This document shows, piece by piece, positions 12,401 through 24,600 of a stretch of DNA of 64,000 nucleotides (the stretch's first letter is position 1; each line of letters starts with the position of its first letter). The notes under the pieces are model-generated. The model had not been told where the DNA came from, made no database searches, and saw only the letters and a list, made by a program, of their open reading frames with translations. This DNA comes from Pictodentalium vernedei (lineage: Eukaryota > Mollusca > Scaphopoda > Dentaliida > Dentaliidae), in contig CM062295.1 in assembly GCA_031216915.1 (NCBI GenBank), positions 178,884,927-178,948,926 on the forward strand, given 5' to 3'. The position numbers and the translations under genes are program-made.

Positions 12401-15400
12401 AGATTCTGATCTTATCAGTGCAGGAGCAGCGGTGTACTTAGTTTATTGTGGTTATGTGCTACAACTTATTTTGACTTGTACTGTATGTAATGCACTTTGA
12501 ACCCACTTTAAAGTGGTGATAGAGTACTATACAAGAATTATCAATCAATCAATACCAAGGTAGTATTCACATCAATTCAGTATGAAGTCTGCAAATAATT
12601 TTATTGGTGCTGTCATGATGACAGCTACCAACAGTTTTGTGCATGTCATCCCATCACAGAAATTCTGTTTTATAACAAGCCTGTAAAAACTGGGTGGGCA
12701 ATCCTTTTGTTTACCTAATAAGAATAAAGGCTATCAATTTTTTTGTTCACCTGCATTTCTAGACTTCAGACAAACAAGAGCATTACTCATAAAGCCCTTT
12801 GATTTTATCTGTTAGCTCTTCAAGAACTATGATTTACTTTATAATGATGATAAAGTATTCTATGTTCTAACAGTGTATTACATCACAGAACAAAAGAATA
12901 TCATGAAATAAGCTGCAGTATTTTAAAAAAAATCATCTGAGCCTCTGCTCTAATATACTTCATGGTAAGTATATCAATATTAATATCTTATTTTACTAGC
13001 ATGCTTCTTTAACCAATCAGAATGCAGTATTAATCACTAAAGACTGAACCATGTACTGTCATCTCACAGTTAAAGTCACACATCGCTGAGAGTGCAACAC
13101 CCAAATATCTCACTGCTTAATTCAGTCTTGTGCTGTGTTTTAACCCTTTACCCAACGTAACGGCCAAAACCGGCCAGCGCTATTCTCAAAAATCGCCGAT
13201 TAATTTTCACTATTTTTTTCATTTTTTGTCTCAAAAACATAGGTTATGACCCCTCGTTGGAACGAGCTCGTCGAGCTCGTTCCAACGAGGGGTCATAACC
13301 TATGTTTTTGAGACAAAAAATAAAAAAATTAGTTATTCAAGAATTTTTTTTGCAAGTGTCGTCTGCTTTTCACGTCAGGTAAAGGGTTAACTAATCAATA
13401 ATGTATAACTCAAGCAAAAACTGAATTGGCACCCTTGTATCATCCAAAGCAGATGTTTCATTTATAAACAAAAACACATGTAAAAATCAGTCAGTGTTGC
13501 ACAATGAAACATTTTGAAAAACTGCTGGAAAAAAATATAGCAGAGAAAAAGAGGAATGTCCAATCTGAAAACACAACAAAATCAAAAGATCAGGCTGCAC
13601 TGCAAATATATTCTTGTAAAACTGAATCGGGAGGGGGGGGGGGACTGGTAAAAAGTTATGGTGTGTTTAGTTTGCAGATATGAAGCTCAGCAAAAACAAT
13701 ATTGGGCTTGGCATAGAACATCACCCAGTACTGTTTTTGCTTTGCCTCATATGACATCGTATCCACCAACTAAGCACACCACAACTTATAATATTTATAC
13801 TCTGCAATTTTTGTACTAAAGGAAAATCGGAGGAAAAGATTACCTAAAAAAAAGGTTTTTATGAAAAAAATAAAGGGGACTCCTTTTCAAGTTGCTTTAA
13901 ATTGTAATTTGCACAGGCCAGATCAAGAAAAATTTAACAAGAGGGGGGTGTCCATCCCCATTAGCTCACAATGCATCGCATGCAATTAACCTAGGCTTAC
14001 TACAAATCTGAAGAAAATGTCCGGTCATGTACATGTATAGCAAAACAGGTCCACACTTACAAAAAAGTCTAACAATGCATTAAAAATGTCCGGCCAAGGG
14101 TTAATGTCATCTTGTATTGATGCATTTAATACATATATGAAATATAAAAGCCACAGCGTACCGGTGGTAGCCTCCACTCATGTATACCAAAACAGGTTAG
14201 AAATTTTCTAAGTCCATACTTGCAAAAAAGTCTAACATTGCATTAAAAATGTCCAAAATCTCCGAAAAATGTCCAGCCAAGGATTAATGTCCTCTTATAT
14301 TGATGCATTTAACACATGTATGAAATATAAAAGCAAAAGCATACCGGTGGAAGCCTCCCGTCATGTACATGTATAGCAAAACAGGTCAGAATTTTTCCAA
14401 GTCCACACTTACAAAAATGTCAAACATTGTATTAAAAAAGTCCAAAATCTCTGAAAATTGTCCAGCCAAGGGTTAATGTCATCTTATATTGATGCATTTA
14501 ACACATATATGAAATATAAAAGCCATAGCATACCAGTGTTATCCTCCACTCATGTACATGTATAGCAAAACAGATCAGAATTTTTGGAAGTCCACATTTA
14601 CAAAAAAGTCAAACATTGCATTAAAAAAGTCCAAAATCTCTGAAAAATGTTCGGCCAAGGGTTAATGTTATCTTATATTGATGCATTTAACACATATATG
14701 AAATATAAAAGCCACAGCACACCAGTGGTAGCCTCCACTCATGAACAGCAAAAAAGGTCAGAAATTTTCTTCTTAGTCCACACTGACAAAAAAGATTAAC
14801 ATTGCAAAAACACTCTAAAAATCAAAAAAATATCACTGGGTAAGGGTCTGTGGGTAATTGTAAGCCATAGAAACAGTATGAGGTGCACAGAAACAGGGCA
14901 GAAACTCAAAGTGGACTCTTACAATAACTTTAACACAAGTGTTGACGCCGACGCTCCTCTGGTCATGACATAAGCTTACACAACTTCATTGGTGAGCTAA
15001 AAAAAATTGAATTATCTTTAAGAATGAGAAGAATTATTTGTAATTTCTGCCTTAGTATACAGAATGAAACAAGAACTGGACAGTCATCCGGTGCATACCC
15101 CCACATAGGGTACCGCCTCGTGTGTGCATACCTATGACCAACAAATATTATAGAAAATAATGAAACTTATGAATATTCTCGGACTCACACATGAACAGAT
15201 GCACGGACGGATGCACAGATGCACAGATGGATGCATTTTTCTTCGAAAGTTTTCAACAATTTCTAAGTCAAAAGGTATGGTAAATTGTTTGGTGTTTGGA
15301 AGTTTTATGCACTGAGGCAGAAGCCTTTGTCATAGGCAAACTGCATGCCATATTTCACTAAAATCTGATAACCCGTACCTGAGATACAGGCTGAACAGAC

Positions 15401-17315
15401 AAATAATGTCTATTTCCTACAATTTCTAAGTCAAAAAAGGGGGATAACTCTAAAAAGGGGAATGTGAGAAATATTGTTGAATCCTTTTTTTAAAGCTTAT
15501 ACCATAAGCACTGTTCACAGCAAATTTCATTGCAATAGAACATTCAATACCCGAGATACAGGCTGAACAGACAAAATTTGGCTCGGACGGACACAATTTC
15601 TAAGTGAACAAGTGATTAAAACAAGTAATCAAAAAAAAAAAATGACTAGCGCGGGCATACCTATGACCAACAAATATTATAGAAAATAATAATTTACTTA
15701 CGTTATGAAAGTAATGAATATTCTCGGACGGACTCACACACGGACGCACGGACACGTGGACGCACACACAAAATGACTACTTATGTGGGTACGAGTTAGT
15801 AAAACAGGATACTTATGTGGCTAGCCACGTAACAGAATCTCTTATTGTGGGGGGGGAGGGGGGTGGATAAATGTAGAGTAGGGTTAGGGCATTCCGTGGT
15901 GGGGTTTAGGGATTGGGTGGGGGTCAGTGAAGGGGTGTTAGAGTTATGTGGCTAGGGTTAGTTTAGGGTTAAGGGTGGGTAGGGTTAGGGTCAGTAAAGG
16001 GTAGGGTTAGGGTTAGCTGACCCCCCAAACATTTTCCCCCCCAAAACTTGTTTCGTTATGTTGGACATGTGTTTTAGGTTAGCCACCTAACATGTCCATA
16101 AAATAGCCACATAAGTAGCCATTTGTAAGAACGGACACACAGACGGACAGATGCACGGATGCATGTAATCTAGTATACAGAAAGTGGGGGTATAAAAATT
16201 AAAATTGATTTGTGCTACTATTATATTTTATGATATATCCGTTTGAAAAGAATCTAGTTTTCAACTGTGAATATTCAAATCTATTTGAATGCACTTGTTC
16301 AGTTATTAATAATTCTGTTCTTAAATGATAACAAAATAGAGAAATCAATGTTCATGTTGGAAACTGAGGGGAGATACAAGCCTCCAATGAGCTTCTAATA
16401 ATGAGACATACATGTATGGGGTTTTTTTTTTGCCTGCATGTATATGGCTGAACATTATCAAATTGATAAGCAAAGAAATGAACTTATAATGTTATAAATA
16501 TCAATAAATTTAAATATATCTGAAACAATCAATATCAGACAAAAAATATATGTACCGAAACTGATCAACATAGGAACTAAAATGCACAAGCAGTTTTCAG
16601 AAAATCAATGAATGCACTCCAAACTAAGGTTTTGTACTTTGGTGTATTTAATGCTTTACCCAATGCAAACAATATCAAAATTCGTTACTTCAATTATATT
16701 TTTTTCAAATTTTCAAAAAATTCCAACCAAACCATGTCATGTGAACTCTCAGTGGAACGGGCTCGTCGAGCTCATTCCAATGAGGGGGTCACTTGATATG
16801 GTTATTTTGAAATTGTTTGAATTTTTTTTTCCAACTGTTCAATTTGTAAATGAGTGGGCAGATGCATGAGATTCATTAGGTGAAGGGTTAAATCACACAG
16901 ATAGGAGGTGGAGTAGTTTCTGATATCTGATTCTGGACCAGAAAGGAGAAATCAGTGGTAAAAGTAACACTGTTGGCGGAGCTCCTGAAAAAGTCCAGAT
17001 CGACTGAGAGGGCGTGAAGCTCACTAACCCTTCTGGCTGAGGCAAAAGCCATCAGAAACAAGAGGCCCCAAGGGGCCTGAGGCGCACACCTGACATGGTA
17101 GACCAAATATCAACCCAGAGAATTGATTTCAACAAGTTGCATCTGCTCCTCGTAAAAAAAGCTTATACCAAATATCCAAAGATTCTGACCCGTGGATCTA
17201 AAAAAAGATTTTTAAAGAATATTCCTCATATTGAACTAAGTTATAATTCGGGCTCCCATAGGGAGCCTATATATGAACCCAGGGACTTGGCTTTAACAAA
17301 CTTGAATCTCACCCT

Positions 17316-17346
<31 letters not shown>

Positions 17347-17821
17347 GGATGCTGCACACCAAATACCAAAACATTCCAACTGCTGAATCTGAAGAAGAAG
17401 ATTTTTAAAGAAAATTCCTCATTTTGAACTAAGTTACAATTCGAGCTCCCACAGTGAGCCCAAATATGGACCTAGGGACATGGCTTGAACAAACAAGAAT
17501 CTTACCCCCAAAGGATGTTGCATAAAAACATATCAGAAGCATTCATCTGCTGGATCTGAAGAAGATTTTTAAAGAAAATTCCTCATTTTGAACTAAGTTG
17601 TCATTCAGGCTCCTATAGTGAGCCCAAATATGAACCAAGGGACTTGGCTTGAACAAATTTGAATCTCACCCCCCTAAGGTTGCTGCATGCCAAATATCAA
17701 AACATTCCGACTGCTGAATCTGAAGAAGATTTTTAAAGAAAAATTCCTCATATTGACGAAGTTATAGGGAGCCCAAATATGGACCCAGGGACTTGGCTTT
17801 AACAAACTTGAATCTCCTCCC

Positions 17822-17854
<33 letters not shown>

Positions 17855-18656
17855 GGATGCTACACACCACATACCAAAACATTCCGACTGCTGGATCTGA
17901 AGAAGAAGATTTTTTAAGAAAATTCCTCATTTCGAACTAAGTTACAATTCGAGCTCCCACAGTGAGCCCAAATATGGACCTAGGGACATGGCTTGAACAA
18001 ACTTGAATCTCACCCCCCTAAGGATGCTGCATACCCAATACCAAAACATTCTGACTGCTGGATCTGAAGAAGAATATTTTTAAAGAAAAGTCCTCATTTT
18101 GAACTAAGTTATCATTCGGGCTCCCACAGTGAGCCCAAATATGGACCTAGGGACATGGCTTGAACAAACAAGAATCTTACCCCCTAAGGATGCTGCATAC
18201 CAAATATCAAAACATTCCGACTGCTGGATCTGAAGAAGATTTCTGAAGAAAATTGCTCATTTTGAACTAAGTTACAATTCAAGCTCCCACAGTGAGCCCA
18301 AATCTGGACCTAGGGACATGGCTTGAACAAACTTGAATCTCACCCCCCTAAGGATGCTGCATGCCAAATATCAAAACATTCCGACTGCTGGATCTGAAGA
18401 AGAATATTTTTAAAGAAAAGTCCTCATTTTGAACTAAGTTATCATTCAGGCCCCCACAGTGAGCTCAAATATGGACCTAGGGACATGAATCTCACCCCCC
18501 TAAGGATGCTGCATACCAAATATCAAAACATTCCGACTGCTGGATCTGAAGAAGAAGATTTCTGAAGAAAATTCCTTATTTTGAACTAAGTTATAATTAG
18601 GGCTACAACAGTGAGACCAAATATGAACCCAGGGGCTTGGCTTGAACAAACTTGAA

Positions 18657-18691
<35 letters not shown>

Positions 18692-21600
18692 GCATGCTGA
18701 ATACCCAATATCAAAAGATTCTGCCTGCTGGATCTTGAGATGAAGATTTTCGAAGAAATTGGCCTGAAATGCACTATGTTCAAATTTGGGCTCCTATACT
18801 GAGCCCAAATATAAACCCAGGGAGCCGATTTGAACAAACTTGAATCAGATCCAACCCACAATGTTGTGTACCAAATATCAAGATTCTGCTTGCTGGATCT
18901 GGAGAAGAAGATATTTTTATACTGTACCAATGACCCAGACATAGCTGGTGCTAACTCTAAAAATACTAGGGCCAAACACAAATTTTGCCCCCCCCCCAAT
19001 CCCCAAAATTTGCATCTAAAACCAAAGAAATCATGTCCTGAAGGTCCTCCATACTTTGCCCTTACTGCGCATGCGCAGTGTCAAGGACGTTCCGAAATTG
19101 GCGCCAATCATCATTCTTTGTTTGGCCCTTCATCAGTTAACATCTCACTGATCTTTGTGCTTGTAAATCTCAGTTTAAATGATGCCAGACACATAATATT
19201 GGAGAAGTGGTGATTCTAAGGAGGATATAGAAGGAGGAGAGGAAAAAGGAGTGACAGAAAATGTTCAGAGCTGTAACTTAAAATTTTCTAGTGAAATTAT
19301 GTTAAGTTGCCTATTTTCGAGGCATGGGCCTGTTGTTGTCATTCTTGCTATGAAGTTGCACTGCTTATTCAGTGTTTCCTCTCCTCTTATCCTGTAAGTA
19401 CCCCCCTTGCTATTCTCCCATGCTTTTGGCATAATTTTGAGTAAGATTACTAATAGAATTTCTTGGGAGAATTAGCTTGGTAACAGAATGATTTCTGTTA
19501 TTTTCCCCATGTTTACGTTTTCACCCATGGGTGTTTAGACGTTGTGTTCTGCATCTACCATCTGATGTTCTGCAGATTCTTCCCTGGAAGTCTCTGTTTT
19601 GCATCAGATAGTGTATATTTTGATAACTGATTTCGGGCCAGGATTGTCAGTGCCTGGAGTCATGTTTTCCAGTGTTTATACACTTTTTGTTTACATTGGC
19701 AACAGTCTCTTTTGAGGGGGTCTTTTTGCCTTTGGAGTAGTTTACTCATTATAAGATACATTATTATTTACCGTAAGTGTTGCATTAATTATTTAAAATA
19801 ATTTTAAATTTTTTGACCACACTTAGCCTTGGGATCCATTGGGGCTCAACGTTACTTTTCAGAAACTTGGGCTTCGCTGAAAAAATATTTTTCAAAAATT
19901 CTTTTTGATTGCTATTGTTTTTTCAATATTAATGGATCATGTTATTATGTATCTTTGCTTTTAGGGGTTTGTGCGAGTACTAGGACTTCTTGTTGTCTTT
20001 TCACAATGAAAAGATATTGTTCAAATTGTAATAGGAAGAAATCTTCCTCTGACTTTCATGATCAGTGTATTAATTGTAGTCAGTGTACTCGCACTAACTC
20101 CTGTTCAATATGTAATTTTTGGGATGATAAACATTGGAAACGTGTGTCACGATATATTGTTAGCGGGGAAAGGACCATGCCGGCCCTTTCTCCACAGGGT
20201 CACTCTAGTCTATCAGTTTCTATTTCAGAGGAACAAGAACAGGGTGATGTTTCCATGTTATCCTCCAAAAGTGCGCGTCCGTCGTCACAATTGAATGCAG
20301 AGCTAGCGGCAAAAGTGCTCATGGAGATACAACAGTTGCCTAAGAGGTCCCTAGTAGGATCGACGGCGCTGTCGTCCGCTAGCTCGCCCGGTGTAGCGTC
20401 CATTCACCGAATGGTTTGGCAGCTGGGTTCGTCCGTTGCGGTCCAGGAAGGAGTTTTGGGTGATGCGAGCACTATAAACATACAAGGTGCACACCCAGTG
20501 ACAGCGGATATAAGGAGAGATCGGAGGAAGCCTTCTAGTTTGGTTCCTAGCTCGTCCAGGTCCAGCCGGGCCGCGAGCGAGAGAGGCCCCTCTCTCGTAC
20601 AACAACATCTGGGACCAGATGTTGTGGTACAAAATGTGTCGCAAGCGGAGCACACGTCCGTCGCTCGGGATGCTCTGTTGTATAGGCTGTCCGCTGAGAC
20701 TGCTCAGGCTTCCTCATCCTCTCAGCAGCGCACTCGACCGCACCTTGGCTACATGACCGCGGATATTCTACCAGCTTCGCCGATCAGGGATTCATCGGCG
20801 ACCAGGTCACGCCATCCGGTAGCCAGGGACACGAGGCCGATAGACTCCGGACGTTCGCATCGGAAGAGTATGCGGGAGTCAGTTGATGCGGAGCTTTCCG
20901 CGGCTAAGCAGCGAAAGACCGCTACTCCGCAGGCCTCGATAACGGACGTGCTAGCTCAGATAGTACAAATTATCGCAGCATCCCAGCAACCGACAGAATC
21001 GGTGTCGGATCGGGAATTATCCGATGGCGCTGGGTCGGTACGCTCCGCCGAAGCATCGGGTGCGGACGACCGGGACATCGTGAGGTCCGACCGGATGGCG
21101 AAAGGGATACGGATGACTTGGAGCTATCCCTTTCGGAACAACATAAAGCTGCCGTGGACTTCATCCGGCACTTCCTTCCTCAAGTTGTTCCGTCGGGCCA
21201 GACTGCTGCGGTACCGGATAAGAGACTGATAGCGTCATTGGACACTGATTTCTTCGAGCGGTTCAGAGACATCGTCCCTGAGTTTCCGTCTCAGTCCAAT
21301 AATGTCACAAGAATATTTGAATTATTGAACGAAACTATCTTCAAGCTTGCTTCCAAAACAGGCAAAGCTGGTTTCTTGTCCGCCAATGCTCTTAACCTGC
21401 CTTTCATTAATTCAAGGAATAAATTCGATACGGCAGGACAGGGTGTTCCGAGAGTTCCTCTGCGTCTTGACGACGAGGCGGAAGACTTAGAATTGTCATT
21501 ACCGTCGTCAACGTCCATTCCAACCGCAGTGTTGGATACGACAATTACGTCTAACAGGGCCAGTTTAGACGCTTTATCTTACGCAGACCACCTTACTAAG

Positions 21601-24600
21601 GCGTTATCACTACGTCTACAAGGGAAAGAATTCCAGGATATTCAATCCTCTTTAAGACTTCTTTCAAGGGCAGTGGCTTATTCCACGTATAACTCCGCCC
21701 TTTCAGTGGCAAACCTGGAGTTGGTTAGACGTGATGCAGCCCTAGCTACATCCACACGCGTGGATAGTAAGGTGAAGAACTCTCTCAGAGTCGCTTCGGT
21801 CTCCGGAGAGCTTCTCTTCGACAGCAAGCTTTCTGCAATCTACGAGAAAATTACTAAGAAAGCTTCGGATTCTCTGCTGTTTAAATCCGCTTCCAAAAAG
21901 TCGGATACGGCAGAAAAGAGTAAGACAGGCACTTCTGGGACTAATGCGCCCAAGAGAGGTTCCTATTGAGGTTCCGGTGCGTCCTCTTGGTCTTATTCAA
22001 GAGACCGTCAAGGCAGCGACTCACGTTCGGGACGTCCTTCGGGCCAGGACAACCGGTCGGATGCCCCGAGGTCGACGGGACGAGGTGCGGGTCGTGGAGG
22101 ACGTGTTTTCTCCTCCCGCAGACCTCGCAGGTCCAGGAGGTGATGGTACCAACCTCTATCGTGTTCCGGTTGGCGGAAGGTTGTCGAGTTTTTTAGAAGA
22201 GTGGGCGTCGATTACGGACGACCCTTGGGTGAGAGGGGTGATTTCGGAAGGTCTAAGAATAACCTTCAAACGAAAGCCTCCTTTAACTCGAAGACCAAAA
22301 TGGACTCAACTTCCGTCAAATCCGCAGAAAAGAGACGCTCTGTTATCGGAGGTGCAGTCTCTTTTAATGAAGAACGTGGTAGAGGTCGTAGAAGACCAGG
22401 AAACACTGGGAATCTACAGCCATCTGTTTCTGGTCCCGAAACCAGACGGCTCGTTCCGTCCAGTCATAGATTTGAGCTGGATAAACAAGCTGATCGTCGC
22501 TCCAAAGTTCTATATGGAGACGATTCGATCGGTCAGAGCGAGTATTCGGGTGAACGATTATGCTACAAGCATAGATCTCAAAGATGCGTACTTTCATGTC
22601 ATGGTACATCCGACATTCAGAAAGTATCTACGCTTCGCAGTCCTAGGAGTGGTGTATCAATTCCGAGCGATGTGCTTCGGATTGAACCTAGCACCCTGGG
22701 CTTTCACTCGTGTAATGAACTCGGTAATGATATATTTCCGAGCTCATTCGTCTGCGGTAACTTCGGCCTACCTGGACGACATTCTTCAGAGGTACGGCAA
22801 CGAGTTAACGCTTCAGAACGATGTGCAGAATCTGCTTCTATTGCTCCGACGTCTCGGTTTTATTATAAATGAGGAGAAGTCGGATCTGGTGCCGTCCAAG
22901 TCATTCACTCATCTGGGAATGAGCTTCGAGACGCACAACAATCTCGTTCGTCTGCCGTTAACCAGAGCGAAATTAGTCAGTTGTTACGCTCGCTATTGTC
23001 TTCATGCAGACAAAGTCACAGTGAGGGAGTTCATGAGACTGATAGGTCTGTGCGGAGCCGCTGCGGATCTCATTCCGATGGGGCGGTTACGCACTCGTCC
23101 TCTCCAAATTTTCTTGACTCAGAATTGGAGTGTGAAGATTCATTCGCTCGACATAGACGTTCTCTTGTCAGAACAAGTGAAACAAGAGATTCAGACTTGG
23201 GCAAACATTCAGTGGTTGACTCAGGGAGTTCCACTGCAGTTGCCGGATCCGAGTTTTACGATCATGACGGATGCCAGTCAAACAGGTTGGGGTGCATCAT
23301 TGATCCCAACGGATTTGAGGTGCCAGGGTCTTTGGGATCCACAGTTCCTAAGCAAGCACATAAACATCAAGGAAATGATGTCAATTTGGCTTGCGATACG
23401 TCAGTGGATGGACATTATTCAGAAAGCTCATGTCCAAATTCTGTCAGACAATACGACAGTAGTGGCGTATATCAGGAACCAAGGAGGCACTCATTCCGTT
23501 CCGTTATTCAATTTAACGGAAAGAATCCTTTTGTTTGCTCTAGAACATCAAGTTCTACTTTCGGTCCGTCATATACCGGGTCGTCTGAATGTACTAGCAG
23601 ACTCCCTTTCACGGAAGGGTCGCTTGTTGCCGTCGGAGTGGACTCTCAACAAACAAGTATTCAATCAGATTTGCTACCAATGGGAACGGCCAATGATAGA
23701 CTTATTTGCGACACATCTCAACAATCAGTTGCAGACGTATGTGTCTCCATGTCCGGATCCAAGAGCATTTGCAGTAGACGCTCTATCGATCTCATGAGAT
23801 GGAATGATAGGATATGCGTATCCTCCAGCGCCATTAATGCAGCAAGTATTGCTAAAGATAAAGCAATCTCAATGCAAGATTCTGTTGGTAGCATCTCTGT
23901 CTCCACAGAGACCGTGGATAAATCTACTCAGGTGTCTGCTGTGGGACCTACCATGAAAGCTTCCTCCACGAGAGGATCTTCTTTCGCAGGGGAAACCGCG
24001 TCAACTGCATCACAACCCGCAAGGTCTCAACCTTCACGTTTTTCCGTTGTGCGGTCCTTCTTGCACGGCAAGCATTTTACAGGACGAGCAGTGGATGCGA
24101 TTTCTAACTGTAGGAGGACCTCCTCTTCGCTAAACTATGCGGCTAAGTGGAAGGTTTTTCGTCGTTGGTGTAGGGATCATTCTGTGGATATTTTTGATCC
24201 CTCCATACTAGACATTGCAAACTTTCTAGTATACTTGTTTGACGAAATCAAACTGCAGCCTGTTACTATTAAGGGTTATAGGTATATGTTATCGGATACC
24301 CATGCCCACCACGATAGTTTACAAATTGGATCTAATGTCTCTTTATCTAAGTTAGTTAGAAACTTTTCGATAAATAGACCCAGAACTCTTAGATTAATTC
24401 CTAAGTGGAATTTAGCTTGGGTTCTTCTTAAACTGAAGGAAAAGCCATTTGAGCCTCTTGGGACAGTAGATTTCAAATTCTTGTCTTATAAGATAGCTTT
24501 TCTCTTAGCTTTCTCTTCTGCTAGAAGAGTCAGTGAGCTTCATGCACTATCAGTGGACGATTCTCACTATCGTAGTGTCGGGAACACTATCACCTTCACT

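Noticed and set aside
15870..16025. Interstitial telomere array
   Set aside because: TTAGGG-like words are irregular and mixed with GGGTGGG variants; no clean tandem hexamer run.
17095..17427. Poly-Pro/poly-Gly frames near C runs (also 18500-18999 and 9780-10064)
   Set aside because: Products of homopolymer C tracts in A monomers.
19829..20005. Upstream ATG as the gag start of DIRS copy 2
   Set aside because: Similarity between copies 2 and 3 at protein level begins at 20006; the upstream part is leader.
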